DNA of 64,000 bases from Ceratothoa steindachneri (Eukaryota > Arthropoda > Malacostraca > Isopoda > Cymothoidae), in assembly GCA_963969495.1 (NCBI GenBank), contig OZ018321.1:197139126-197203125 (forward strand), given 5' to 3'. Position numbers and translations under genes: made by a program. The notes below the pieces were generated by a model. That model had not been told where the DNA came from. It did no database searches and saw only the letters and a program-made list of their open reading frames with translations. Shown here one piece after another: positions 13,101 to 25,042 of the stretch; within the stretch, counting starts at the first letter, position 1; the number at the start of each line of letters is the position of its first letter.

Positions 13101-16054
13101 CCAAACACTGGTCGAAATCAGAAGGTAGTGATTGGACAGCTACGGTTGTGTCACATTGGGATTACTCGGTTACGTTTCTCATAAACCCACCTAGAAGCAA
13201 GAAATACTTTAAAAAACATCCTCTCAGATAATCCACTTATGATAAATAACTTAATTAAATATGTATCTATAATAGACAAATATATTTAACCAGATTTACA
13301 TATCAAAGTCCTTTAAATTCTTTTGATCACTCTAGCACACTCTTTACATGATCCATTGCAACTTGGTGCTGCATTCATATGCCCTAATCAGCAAATTTCA
13401 TTTATCCACTAGCGTCTTCATGAAATTCACTCCAATTACCTTTAGATATTCATTGGTTTTTAACGTTTTTTTACTCTAATCTATTCTGTAAAACTTTTAA
13501 AAATAAATGTTTTAGACTAAGCCAAAACTGAATAGCCCTCATAGAGGGTGAACGTGGGCTTTCAAACGTTCCTAACAAACAAACAAGAGAATTATCATCT
13601 TGGTGACGCAGATTTATGGTCACCTCGATGACAATTATCATCTTGGTGGCGCAGTTTTATGGTCAGCTCGATGACAGTGAGATGCATGAGAGATTTCTTA
13701 AGCATGCTAGTTGGACGAGAGCTGGCAAGAAAATGACCTACCATACAAGAGATTGACCTAGTTAGTTGCGTTAAGATCACTTTGGACCCTTCAACTTAGC
13801 TAGTATATTAATTGAATGCCTCTAACTTTCGCTATATTTTTTCCAAATTTGAATACCCTTTACCCAAACGTACAGTAGTTTATACCTGCGGGTTATCTAA
13901 CATCAATTTTTAAAACCTTGAATTTTATGTGTATTTCTGCTGCGACAGAAATACAGGTGTTTTGATCTTTGAATTTTCTTTACATTGTTTAAATTCTAAC
14001 GCTATACTATTAATCCATTACCTCTCTTTAAAATGTCTCTTCATAACAGGCAAAAGATTTTGTCTCCCTAACTATGATCCAAAGACAATACACGTCTTGG
14101 GCTAAAATGTGATATTATATGACTCTAATGGTAAACATTTATCGTATAACAACATACAAATTAACACTGATAGTTATCTCAGTCATCTAGTAAATTATTA
14201 TCTAGAAACAATGACAACGCCCTTTTATGTGAACATACTCCTCTTCTTATTTAAACTAGCCAATTCATCTTCTGTTACCAGTTTAACCATTTTTCTATTA
14301 CTCTATGATTGGGTGATAAGAATGATTTCAGAAAATAAACCGATATTATTTTTACCTATTTAAATCTATGTTATAGGAAAATAATGATTAATTTTCATTT
14401 ATTTATTCGTTAAGTAATTTTTATACCACTCACGCTCAACCTTACTGCTCACTCAATCCCAAGCGTTGTGTCTTAAATCCTTTTTTTTTGTTTACAAGTG
14501 TTTTTAGTTAGTTAATAATTTAAACATATTAATTTTCCAGTAAACCACTAAAATCATCATGTCTGAATTATTCCCTTGTTCGAAAGAGATCACCATCAGC
14601 TAAACATCAAGAAGCCGCAGAAACCCTATACTAATTCCTTGGTAAGTCATCTAGTGCAACTCAATTTTAATCTCAGCTAGACCACGTCAAATCCTAGTGA
14701 CCCTACCAGAGTGATATTTTACGTAGCTCCACAGCCATTCAACATATTCCGGTTGCAACTTTACCTTGTAATACTCAGACAATCGGCAAAACATACATCA
14801 ACAATAGCACAACAACATCCTATTGAATTCCCGGTAAGTACATTTTTACTACCCGATCTTTAAACCAATTTCCTATCATCGTGGTTCATTCTACCCTCAA
14901 TTACTCTTTAGTTTGAGAGTATAACCAAGGATCGACAGAAGTTAGAATGACTATTTTGATCAGTATCATGTCATGTTCTCGAGAACGTTTTCTCAATGCA
15001 AAACGACATAGATAACCCTCGTACTAACGCACCAGACGAGGCCACAGTCCTTGAACGTCACGCTCCCATTCCTCCCCAGAAGGGGAGATGCTGTCCCAAA
15101 CAATGAAACTCACCCACATTAAAACTCAGGAACTCCTGAAGAAATTGTGGGATACTCTGACCAAAAGTATTCGTCAAGATTACCTTTGGAAATCCCAGCC
15201 AAAGGAGACTCCCATTGGCCAACTAGCAACAGCCATTTATACAGACCTTCCGGCGAATTGCAAGCGACCTCCCAGACGTCAGAAGTCACCACCCTCACTA
15301 GGAGGTTAGCAAAACTTTAGATGCAAGGACCCCTCGAGAGGAAGGTTAAAAACACCACGCAGGTATGAGAACGATCTTTATGATTGAGTTTTTTGTTGCC
15401 ATAAAATTTCGGGCATCAAGATCATCAGTGTCGTTCTGGTTGTAAAATAGAGAGGTGCATCAAGGAAACGATATGGCGGGGCAGTAAAAGGCAAAGTGCC
15501 CTTAATTATCCCCACAAATACCTTTTAGCACATCGTCACTTCATCACAAGCAGGAAATACTTAATTAACAGGGAGTCGATTATTTACATTATACACACAA
15601 CGGCGGCAAGTTGAGAGATATTCCTAAAAAAATTTATGTACCTCTTTAAAATGCGACCGGTACCCTAATAAAAACGTATGGGGAAGGAATCTTGATAATT
15701 ACTTCGGTCTTAGGCGGAACTTTATTTGGTATATTCTAGTGTGCGATGTAAAATTGCTAGTAAAGATGCTGATTTCCTCTTTAATTACAAGGCCCTGTAT
15801 TTGAAATTTTTGGGGGGGCTGTCAAGGTTTTTAGTCGCGTGCGATTCTAGCCACGAGCAACTCTCCATCTCACTATGTGGGTCGGTCCCTGTTTTCCCTT
15901 TTTTTGTAATACTATAACTATTTGGCCGATTCTAACGAACTTTGAAACCCTTATGTTGTTTTATATTCTCTTTCAAATGATATAATTGATAAAGATTTCC
16001 CAAGGATTTCCGAGAATTATTTTGTTTTGACAATAACATCATAACTATTCAGCA
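13101..16054. other. Unassigned AT-rich DNA
   Basis: No gene family recognised. A frame at 15088-15309 (73 aa, Lys/Pro-rich: KKLWDTLTKSIRQDYLWKS) looks less random than its neighbours but matches nothing I know; it might be a piece of transposon DNA. A 43-bp tandem duplication is listed separately. Confidence 0.4.
13591..13676. repeat. 43-bp tandem duplication, two copies
   Basis: ATTATCATCTTGGTGACGCA begins at 13591 and recurs as ATTATCATCTTGGTGGCGCA at 13634. The second unit matches the first along its length with a few substitutions, giving a period of 43 bases. It has no coding role that I can see. Confidence 0.85.
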
Positions 16055-16430
16055 AATACTCTGCTAAGCTAGACTAAGCTATAATGCTATAATATGCTAT
16101 AATCTTCTAGGCAAGCCATAGAATAGGCTATACTATGCTAGGCAATACCATGTTAAGCTACTTTAGGATATAATGTAAAAGGGTAAGATATACTATGCTA
16201 ATTTAGGCTATACAATGCTAGGCTAGACAGTACTAAGCTATGTTTGACTAGGGCATAATACGATGGTATAGGCTATACTTGTCTAGGCTAGGCTACAACA
16301 TGCTAACCAAGGCTATAATAGCCTAAGCTATGCAAGGTTATTCTAGTCTAGGGTATGGTATGCTATACTAGTCTTGGATATACTAGGCTAGGCTATAATA
16401 TGATAGGTTTGGCTATATTATGTTAGGTGT
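16055..16430. repeat. Degenerate GCTA minisatellite
   Basis: About 375 bases are built from short units around GGCTATA, TGCTA, AGCTA and TAGGCTA, often repeating at 5- and 10-base steps with frequent substitutions. Long open frames are absent. It is a diverged simple tandem array. Confidence 0.9.
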
Positions 16431-16789
16431 GGTCATAAATAAGAATAACTGATGTCACGCGACATTTTGGTCAGTAGACCTTGTTTCAAATGGTTCTTAT
16501 GTATTTCAATCGGCTAAATTTAAATCTGACGTGTTTTTTTTCCAATGAAGTCACTTTTTTTTCAAAAACCATTTTTTAAATATTAATATAATATAAGGTA
16601 ACTTTAAAGGGCAAATTTTAATAAAACTGAAAAATACAAACCCTTAAGCGATATAATTAATATAAATTATGATAATTTATAATAAAAAATGAAAAAAATG
16701 AAAAAAAAGCATTATTTAGAACAAAAAGAATTATTTTAGAGATTTGCTTTTGTGTTTTTCTACTAATGAATCCCTTTTATAACAACAAC

Positions 16790-17474
16790 AATAGTCTACT
16801 AGGATATTAATGTATCATCCCATCTGATATCTTTCCTCCACGCATTTAATATCTTGATGAAACCTTTTCCTTTTATTTTCACTCTAATATCCACAATTTT
16901 CTGAGATGTAATCAAGATGTGATCTTAAAATGTAGAGTTTTACAGAGTGCCTCCAACCTAAGGTTTGAAAGTTTGGTATTATACTTTTTACAGTTGCTTC
17001 ATACTCTGGACTTTTATGACTCCTGAGAAAATTAATAGAAAGTCCTTTGAAAGATTTCAATGCTTTTTCCTGTCTCATTCATGAATTCTGTGAAACCAGG
17101 TACTTTCATTAGCATCCTTATTTGAGTACCATCAAAAGTACCTGCAGTTAATTTTGCATCACTAAATTTGGAATTTTTCTTGTCAAATAAAGAAATGCGT
17201 GTCTTTTTTTTTTAATGTTTTCACAAAACTTCTTATTAATCCCAATTTTATGTAAAGGGATGGAAGTAATATTTTATTAGGATTGACTACCAGGATTAAA
17301 AGACTGTTAATATAGCCATTCTTGTCGCTTATAGTGCTACTCATCTACTTTACTAACCTATAAGCAGGGATATTTTGTAAAGCCACCTTGCATTCTTAGA
17401 ATTAAAGACAACCTGAAATTACATACTATTCTTAAATCGGAAGAAATGTAGCAAATTTAATGTAAAAGTACAAT

Positions 17475-17525
<51 letters not shown>

Positions 17526-18620
17526 GGCAATTTTATCTTTTAAATGAAACTTATTGTAAAATAATATTAATTTAAATAACATGACTGAATAATCTTTTTT
17601 TTTAAATAAATACCCTATATATGTATTGCTTTTCTTTAGATTTCCACAAATCTTCCATTGTGGAAAATTGAACTTCAGATCATCCAGTAAAGGCTTCATA
17701 GTTTAATAATTTCAATTTATCAAACAGAGTGCGCAATTGGAAGAGATGCTATTTTATTTCCTATATTTAAAAGGAAAGTCTTTTAACTACTGTTTTATGA
17801 TCTATAGAAGTGCCCATTCATCTTCTTTATAGGGGAAGCCTAAATCTCCAATTAATCCATTGACATTTTCGGAGATACCAGCATAGTATTTTCATGAACG
17901 AAGAAAAACTTTCGAAACTCTTCATCTCTGCTGCGGTACCAGTATTATGTTGTTTCTGGAGCTAGTGAATTAACTTCTTTAAGACTTGAACCAAGTAACT
18001 GGGGTGACTCTTTTGATCAACCCAAGACTCTGGTCAGGTAGTTCAGTGAGCTTGATTTAAAGGATAGGTTGGTTTAATTCTAAACTTGATGGTATAAAGG
18101 AATTTTCCATTTCTCCATATTCCTCATCACTCTTTAAATATATCCAGATTAACTGTTAATGGTGCTATGGTTATCATGCGGCCCTGCAGAACTGGTCATT
18201 TGGCAGAAGGATGAGGATAAAATATCTATTGCTTGTTATCCTGTTCACTCCTGAAATAAAATGAGTAAAGGTTAAATATCGCAGGGTTAAACATACCTAT
18301 ACAATCTATAGATTAAAATCATAACTTAAGAAATTATTATAAATAAATATGCACTAAAAATATTAACTATTAAGTTATTGAGGCAAAAGTAACAATCTGT
18401 TACATGATCTTTGCATACTCGCCAACGCATCGGTATACCAAAAGGTAGTGAATTGATTTTGTCTCTAATCCATCTTCTTAGATTTTTAACAGAAATGTAA
18501 AGCAACTCTTTTATCTTGCTTCCTTAATTTCATCCCAAAATATGCGTGGTAACTTGTTTTCACAAATGACGTTATTGAAGCCCAGTCAATGTTACTTTCC
18601 TGGACCTGTTTAATTTCTTC
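16790..18620 (-). pseudogene. Repeat gene family F1, degenerate copy b
   Basis: This is the second relic of the uncharacterised family at 1801-3250 and is more complete at its N-terminus. Reading leftward from about 18600: YHAYFGMKLRKQDK, FGIPMRWR and HVTDCYFC (about 18400-18460), LGSSLKEVNSLAPETT then YWYRSRDEEFRKFF (about 17900-17980), PLLDDLKFNFPQWKICGNLK (about 17640-17700), then an insert, then MQGGFTKYPC (about 17370), KRQEWLY (17320), a PLHIKLG-like stretch (17250), AGTFDGTQIRMLMKVPGFTE (about 17110), FLRSHKSPEYEA, SVKLYILRSHLDYISEN and finally KRFHQDIKCVEERYQMG (about 16820). Copies a and b share the same block order, supporting one ancestral protein of several hundred residues. Cysteine pairs in the N-terminal part suggest metal binding, but this is inference. 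Frameshifts and stops abound. Confidence 0.83.
17478..17521. repeat. (TA)n microsatellite
   Basis: Pure TA dinucleotide run of about 22 units. It lies inside an insert of roughly 200 bases that interrupts F1 copy b between the ICGNLK and MQGGFTKYPC blocks. Confidence 0.98.
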
Positions 18621-18851
18621 TGAAATAAATAGAAGAACATTTAAACATTTCTAATACAAAAATAAATTAACAATAAAGAAAATATTTAAAATAAAATCAT
18701 TTTAGACTAGACACGTATGGATTTTTACTAAATTAATCATTGAAACTCTCTACACTAGAATAGATGAAAGCCAACATTGTTATGGTGAAATCGATTTTTT
18801 ATTTGTCTTTGAGATTCAAATTATACATTTTTAACAATATGGCATTTATTT

Positions 18852-18914
<63 letters not shown>

Positions 18915-21389
18915 TTTGATTAAGTCTAGGGCAGGATTTGATGAAAAGAATATGTATAACAATCACACACAATATAACATTTTGCACATTAATCACTAAT
19001 CACAAGGCTTAGGAAAAAAATAACTGATAGCAACCATATCAATGGCAATTAGGAACCTATTTATGATAGCTAATGCTAAGGAGTTAAATACTGCTTTGTT
19101 TCTCACAGAGTGCTCTCTATACATAAAAATGGATTCGTGACGTCACAATACATCTAGAAAGTTCTAGAATTGCCAAATATGATGCAATAAGAAAATACAA
19201 TGCATCATGAATGTTGCATGCTATAGATATAACATCAAATGATAATTAAAATTTGTAATTATATGATCAGGGGCTATGATATTTCCTTAATTTTGATGAA
19301 TATATTTCTGAAAATAGCACAAAAACAAGTAAAAGCTCTATTTCTTTAGAGAAAAAAGCCATGGCAAAAATATTTCACCTGATTAAAAAGAAACAATGCC
19401 AGAATTCTCTAACCTATGTTGGATTAGGGAACAAAAAATATAATTTGAATTATTGTTGCATGAAAGAAAATTCCTTCGGACAAGGTTAGCTTAAGAATCT
19501 ACCCTTAACATAACCCAAGAAAAGGTATTAATGATAAATGTTACAGGCAATTTTAAATTATTATTTTTTCAAAAATAGATTTGAAGGACACATATTTTTT
19601 AAATAATATGGAGTACTTTAGAGAAAACTGCAATTTTTATTACTATAAGGCGTTTTTTTTCGGTCTTTATCCTTCAAGGGTTATGCAATATTACAAAAGT
19701 TCCAGTGTTTCAGCGACCATGAAGTGCTAGGGTTATAATTTACTTTATCATTTTTAGACGACCCACTGGTTGCCAGTAAGAATCTGGAAAATCCTAAAAA
19801 AACTTGTGATTAAAAGGAATGTACACCAATTTGCCAAAATACGGTTATGCTATTGATCGCATAGACCTTCTGCTCTTGAAAGTAAATTCTAAAGATAAAT
19901 CCCAAGTCATCAGGAAATTAAAGCGATCTTGGACTTCCATCACCTTCATGCTTATAACATAGAGGGAAAATATTTCTACGACTAACAAATTTCATCCAAG
20001 GCTTGTGACAAACAACGCGACTACCCTTTTCCTATTAAGTAGACTTTAAAAAGGCATGAATGAAAGACGACTTCACTACCCTTTAAAATCGGGTGGCTCT
20101 GCTGAAAATGTCTTAGAGTAAATCAAAGGAAACTTAGCAGAAGCTACTTTTTCTTCTCACACACCCTAAAGATGGTCTCCTCCACCTGACAACTGAAGCT
20201 TTAAATATTCGAGTAGAGGCAATATTTATTAATACTTATTAACTTTTTCATTTACTTATTCATCAAGGAACTGTTCTACACCTCACGCTCAACCATAGAT
20301 CTCAATGAATCTTAAAATTACTGGGCTTCAGGTAAATCGCTACAAATTGTACATGGGAAAATAAAATAAATGTTTAACAAAGAAGCAATCCATTATCATG
20401 AGAATTTGCACACAATTAGGACGATATACATAGTTTCAAAATAAATAAAAATGGCCAACATCTGCCTTCATGACCTTCTTGAGGCAGACCTGTTCTGGTT
20501 GCATACATTGTTAGGGAGACTTTGTCTTTACATCACATTGTATCCACAAAGGCGGACCTCAGAGATCCTAAAGTGTTGCGAGCTTTCTTGTTGACATCCT
20601 TCTCAACAATGCTTCATAGGAAATAATTTAAAGGGACGCAGTTGGTGCAGTTGTGAGGTCACAATTCACGGGACCACTATGGGGGACTTTTTTGAAAACC
20701 CCCACCTGTCTTTTTCATGCCTTATCTGCGGAAGAAGAGTCTTGTAGGTAAATGTAAGACCTACTAGCGAGAATTTACTATACATGACTATAGGCACTGC
20801 AAATTTATCAAGGCACACCCAAGAATTGTTCTGCATGAAATCTATCTAATCACAAAATAAACCGCGGCATCTTACCTGACTTCGTTCGTATGAACTTGCA
20901 CTTTCACTTAACGGCTTTCCTTGGTATCTTGCGGAAGTATCTTGGGCCTCTTCATCACAAACGAGTAGTAATCCAATTCCAGATACACTGCTGTAAGGTT
21001 GGTTTGCTCGCTTACACCCATCTTCTTGGTAACGTTCCCAAGAACTAATACGGTTCCATAGATATATTCAGGCTGACATTGGCGAAGAATTTAGCGTTCC
21101 TGTTTGCATGAGAGCCACGCATGCGATAGTTTTTAAAAGAGGTTCCTTGGGATGGTTAAACTTTTCTCAAACTCAATCCCGTTTCGATCAGCTCGAAGCA
21201 CCGAGAATATGGCGTAGGTTGTCTTTTTCTTTATTTCAGCTCTCATTCTCAAAAGAAACCACGAATGGTGTTGCTCGCATGAAAGATAACCTCTTACTAC
21301 AGAGCGTATTCAATGGCAAATAACGTTCGATGGTGCCGTCATTTTCCCTTAGGCACACTTTCTACTATGTATCGATTTAATTAAACACG

Positions 21390-21390
<1 letters not shown>
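18621..21390. other. Unassigned DNA with one dispersed repeat
   Basis: No gene recognised. Bases about 19850-19915 (ATTGATCGCATAGACCTTCT onward) recur at about 22652-22716. A stretch at 20250-20300 (CACGCTCAACCAT) resembles 14400-14445. The frame at 21108-21323 (71 aa) matches nothing known to me. Confidence 0.45.
18855..18911. repeat. (TA)n microsatellite
   Basis: Uninterrupted TA dinucleotide repeat of about 28 units. Confidence 0.98.

Positions 21391-21468
<78 letters not shown>
21391..21468. repeat. (TA)n microsatellite abutting palindromic element
   Basis: TA dinucleotide run of about 38 units. It ends exactly where the left arm of the palindromic element at 21469-22024 begins. Confidence 0.97.
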
Positions 21469-22024
21469 TAGGACCATCTTCAGCGACTCTGTCGACTAAT
21501 GAGAAGGGGAAGAAACATTAATCAATAACAGTTAAAAGAATTTATTAAATAATTACTAAAAAAACGGATGAAGACAAGTTAAAATAATAAAATTTACAAT
21601 TATTAAGATTAAAGTAAAAACACTAATAACAATATATAGAATTAATTAATACTACCCAGTGTGATTTTGAAAAATAAAAGAAAGAAGTGAATTTATAACA
21701 TAAACTGACTTGAATGTCACATATTGAAAGTAACTGGAGTAAACAATAAAATAACCTATTATATTAAATTATAAAAAAACAATAAAAAAAACGAAAACAA
21801 ATTAGAATGAATTAAACAAAGTGACTAACATTTATCGTGGGAGTTGAGTATTTTTACTTTAATTTTAATAGTTGTCAATTTCATTATTTTAATTTGTCTT
21901 CATCTGCTTTTTTAGCCATTATTTAATGCATTTTTTTTAACTATTATCGAATAATGTTCCTTGCCCTTATCATTAGTCGACAGAGTCGCTAAAGATTGTC
22001 CAAGTAAAGCTCTGAAACGTCCAG
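21469..22024. mobile_element. Palindromic MITE-like element with ~150-bp inverted arms
   Basis: The left arm (about 21471-21625: GGACCATCTTCAGCGACTCT, then GTCGACTAATGAGAAGGG) is repeated in reverse complement as the right arm (about 21840-22005: CCCTTATCATTAGTCGAC, AGAGTCGCTAAAGATTGTCC). Similarity extends through AACAGTTAAAAG..., AAGACAAGTTAAAATAATAA and GATTAAAGTAAAAAC. The spacer has no coding sequence. A CGACTCTGTCG hairpin-like core sits near each arm end. The right end continues into GCTCTGAAACGTCC, part of a hammerhead-like motif treated as a finding. It may be a foldback element or a non-autonomous Penelope-type remnant; the class is uncertain. Confidence 0.75.
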
Positions 22025-22105
22025 CCAATATATGATTAGTGTAATCACATGGGTTATCATATTCCTGCTACATATCAGATTCCCAAGGAACAAATCAATT
22101 ACAAG

Positions 22106-22246
<141 letters not shown>

Positions 22247-22249
22247 TGT

Positions 22250-22606
22250 AGTTGGGTAACATTCTTTCTTGAATGCATATTTTGTTGAAGACCATTGTGT
22301 ATTTTGCCTTTACTAATTTCCTTTGGCAACTTTCTCTTCTTTTAACTATCTTTTGTATTACATGTTGTAGATAGTAGATTAATTTTCCAGTATTCATCTC
22401 TTTTGTAAATGAATGTCTTTGGTAAAAAAGAAACTAAAATAGCCATTTAAGTTTGTTTTTACCAAACACATTCATTTAAAAAAGAGATGAATACTGGACA
22501 AGCAATTCACCATCTACATGATGGAATAAAAAGGATAGTTAGAAGAAGAAAAAGTTGCCAAAGGAAATTAATTAAGGCAAAATACACACTGGTCTTCAAA
22601 AAAATT

Positions 22607-22607
<1 letters not shown>
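22250..22607. repeat. Imperfect palindrome with mirrored reading frames
   Basis: Bases 22262-22430 and 22460-22605 are inverted copies of each other. Each arm, read inward to outward, carries a frame starting MNTG and containing SCQRKL and KAKYT (MNTGKLIYYLQ on the minus strand, MNTGQAIHHLH on the plus strand). Both arms run outward into (TA)n arrays. The frames are short (about 40 residues before TA) and match no family known to me, so they may be only the shared ancestry of the arms. Confidence 0.8.

Positions 22608-22649
<42 letters not shown>
22608..22649. repeat. (TA)n microsatellite
   Basis: TA dinucleotide run of about 20 units directly outside the right arm of the 22.25-22.6 kb palindrome. 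Confidence 0.97.
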
Positions 22650-22653
<4 letters not shown>

Positions 22654-22718
22654 TGATCCCATAGACCTTCTTCTCTTCAAAGTGAATCCTAAAGATAAAT
22701 CCCCAGTCAGCAGCTTTT

Positions 22719-22721
<3 letters not shown>
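22650..22721. repeat. Dispersed ~70-bp repeat between two TA arrays
   Basis: This short unique block (ATTGATCCCATAGACCTTCT, then AAAGATAAATCCCCAGTCA) is a diverged copy of about 19850-19915. Here it is framed on both sides by (TA)n arrays, whereas the earlier copy is not. Confidence 0.8.

Positions 22722-22767
<46 letters not shown>
22722..22767. repeat. (TA)n microsatellite
   Basis: TA dinucleotide run of about 22 units, the fourth such array within 1.4 kb. Confidence 0.97.
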
Positions 22768-22770
<3 letters not shown>

Positions 22771-23660
22771 TCCATTAAACCACATTGAAAGGCAAAACAG
22801 AATAATTTTTTCTTGCACTAATATTTTTATTACCTTTTTTGGAAAAAATCCGTGCAGGGAAGCGATTCGAACCAGGCACACTGTGTATAATTTCAGCCCC
22901 TGTAATCATGTCATCATTTGTTAAAGCAGTATAATAATTTAATTCATTTTTTTAAAGTAAATTATTATTGATATTATTGTCTTTAATTTTTTTATTATTT
23001 TTTATTATTTTTATTATTTTTTTATTATTCACATAATATGCAACACTATTGGAGTGAGTAACAGATTCGTTTGTTTTTTCAAATCATAAATTTGCCTTTT
23101 TTTATGAGTAAACCCTATGTAAAATATTTTGCAAATGTCAACGCAGTTTTCCTTTATTTCTCTTAAAGGATAGTTTTTCCTTTAAATATTGGTCAAAATT
23201 TATCCAATAATAATCTTCTACACGATTGTATTCATTAAAGAAAATGTTGAACATAAACTTATTTCGTCTGTTAAAAATAGAAGTTGAGGGAAAGAATGAA
23301 ATGTTTCCTTTAATTTTAAATTTCTTACAAATTCTTGCCCTAATTTCAGCAATTTCGAATTTCTTCTGAACTTCTCCCTTTTCTATTCCCCTTTTTTTAA
23401 AAGTCCAAGACATCAAATAATGATTATTAATTTCAAAAAGTTTCATTATGTCCAAAAAATTGAAAGACGTAAGTATAATAATTGTTTCTCAGTTATTGTA
23501 ATGTAAGGGATCGGGCTAAAAATTAAAATAGAAAGAACTTCGAATAAACGAAGAAACAACAAAAGAACAGCTTAAACTAACATTTCCAAATGTTTAGAAA
23601 ATTGCCTTTCTAAATTACTGTATAATGTAATGGATAAAATGTTGCATTTTGTCGATCACA
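22768..23660. other. Unassigned AT-rich DNA
   Basis: No recognised gene. A TTATTATTTT-rich simple stretch lies at about 22980-23030. The 105-aa minus-strand frame at 23138-23455 is Lys/Phe/Asn-rich, as expected for AT-biased random sequence, and shows no motif. A tRNA-promoter-like box near 22862-22872 is noted as a finding. Confidence 0.5.
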
Positions 23661-23672
23661 CTATATCTTACG

Positions 23673-24410
23673 AGGGGCGGTCAATAAGTTTTGCAATTCG
23701 GATATAAGGAAACGAGAAATGAAGAAAAGTGTTTTATTTTTTTTTAATATAACTACAATCAACTTCAATGCACTTGCGCCACTTTTCCCTGAGGTTTCGA
23801 ATTCCCGACAACCAGAAATCTCCCGACTGCTGTTCAATCCACTCCTGGACAGCGAGCTGGACATCTTCATCGTCCCCAAACCGGTGTCCACGCAGTGCAG
23901 CCTTGAGCTGGTGGAATAAAAAGTAGTCGCTAGGGGATCCCAGTGATAGACCGACGTTTCATCATTTGTCAATATGCGTGACTCGAATCCCGCCGGGTCT
24001 GGGTTGTACAGGAGCAGCAGCTCCTCCAAACTTTGACAACGTTGAAATCGATCATCGGGCGTGAGGTTTTTAGGGACCTAATAGACAGACCTTGGTCATG
24101 GCTGAATTGGCGTGGACGATGTTGATAACACTTCCATGTAATATTCCAAGTTCTTGCTTGATTTTTTTTACCTTCACCCGTCGATTTTCGAGGATCATCC
24201 TCTCCACATGAGCCACATTGTCCTCGTTGGTCACGTCTGACGGACGTCCTGGACGAGGGTCATCTTTAAGGGACTCACGACCATGGCGGAACTCCCTATT
24301 CCAGTGAGCAATGGTTGTATACGAAGGGGTGGTGTCGGTGTACACTGCAACCATGCGTTCATTGATCTCTTTTGCATCCTTGCCTTCCTTGGTCAAAAGT
24401 TTGATCACTG
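23673..24410 (-). mobile_element. Mariner element with transposase core deleted
   Basis: The minus strand encodes a mariner-family transposase in two pieces. The N-terminal DNA-binding part (24070-24408) shows FRHGRESLKDDPRPGRPSDV, the typical mariner linker, preceded by IKLLTKEGKDAKEI. After a frame change, LLLLYNPDPAGF and ILTNDETSVYHWDP hold catalytic D1 (about 23950-24010). The sequence then jumps straight to PSDYFLFHQLKAALRGHRF, which follows D3. The stretch carrying D2 was therefore deleted, fusing the two blocks within HWDP/PSDYF. The C-terminal part (EWIEQQSGDFW, RWxKCIE-like, about 23750) ends before a terminus reading GAGGGGCGGTCAATAAGTTT at 23673. The 5' end stops near 24410 without a visible terminal repeat. 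It cannot transpose itself. Confidence 0.92.
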
Positions 24411-25042
24411 CGCATTAGTTAATCGATAAGTGTAGATTCTATCTTTGGAATTTTTGAATACAAAATCCTTAAGTTCACAAAAATCAAGATTTCTTCATAG
24501 GACTGTAACCAGTCTTTGGAAATTCACTTATGATCTTACTGATAGTGTTTGTTGATGCAATCCTTGCCATCTCTTTCAGGATGAACGCTTTTCTTTGGAA
24601 GGCACCATTTTTAAAAATGGATAAAGATTTAAAAATTTATTTTTACAAAATAATATCACAAAAAATATTATATTTACCCAACACTATTTATTAACAAATA
24701 TTTCTCATTATTTTAACCTTTTGATGAAATACCAAAGATCCAGAGATTGAAGTTCACTTTCACAGCAATGTTTCGCAAACTTTTCTTGTCGGGACGCTGA
24801 AGACAAATTGATTTTGGCCTGGCGACCGTCAGGGATGAAATATTATTTAAATTGCATAAAGTTTTCTAAATTTTACTGCAAATTACTAATTAATAAATAT
24901 TATAAAATATTGAATGAAGATAATTGTAGGCAAATCTTCATACGCAAGCAAAGATACACAAACAAATTATAAATAATCCTGTATCATTAATGAGCTCTTC
25001 TGACTATTCGACTACTATTGACTTCTGATAAATATAATAGTA
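24411..25042. other. Unassigned AT-rich DNA
   Basis: No gene or paired repeat recognised between the deleted mariner and the mariner MITE. Confidence 0.5.

Noticed and set aside
22860..22900. Functional tRNA gene
   Set aside because: Only a B-box-like motif is present. There is no acceptor stem, A box or cloverleaf.
23138..23455. 105-aa Lys-rich minus-strand ORF
   Set aside because: Composition matches AT-biased random sequence, with no motif, promoter or homologous copy in the window.
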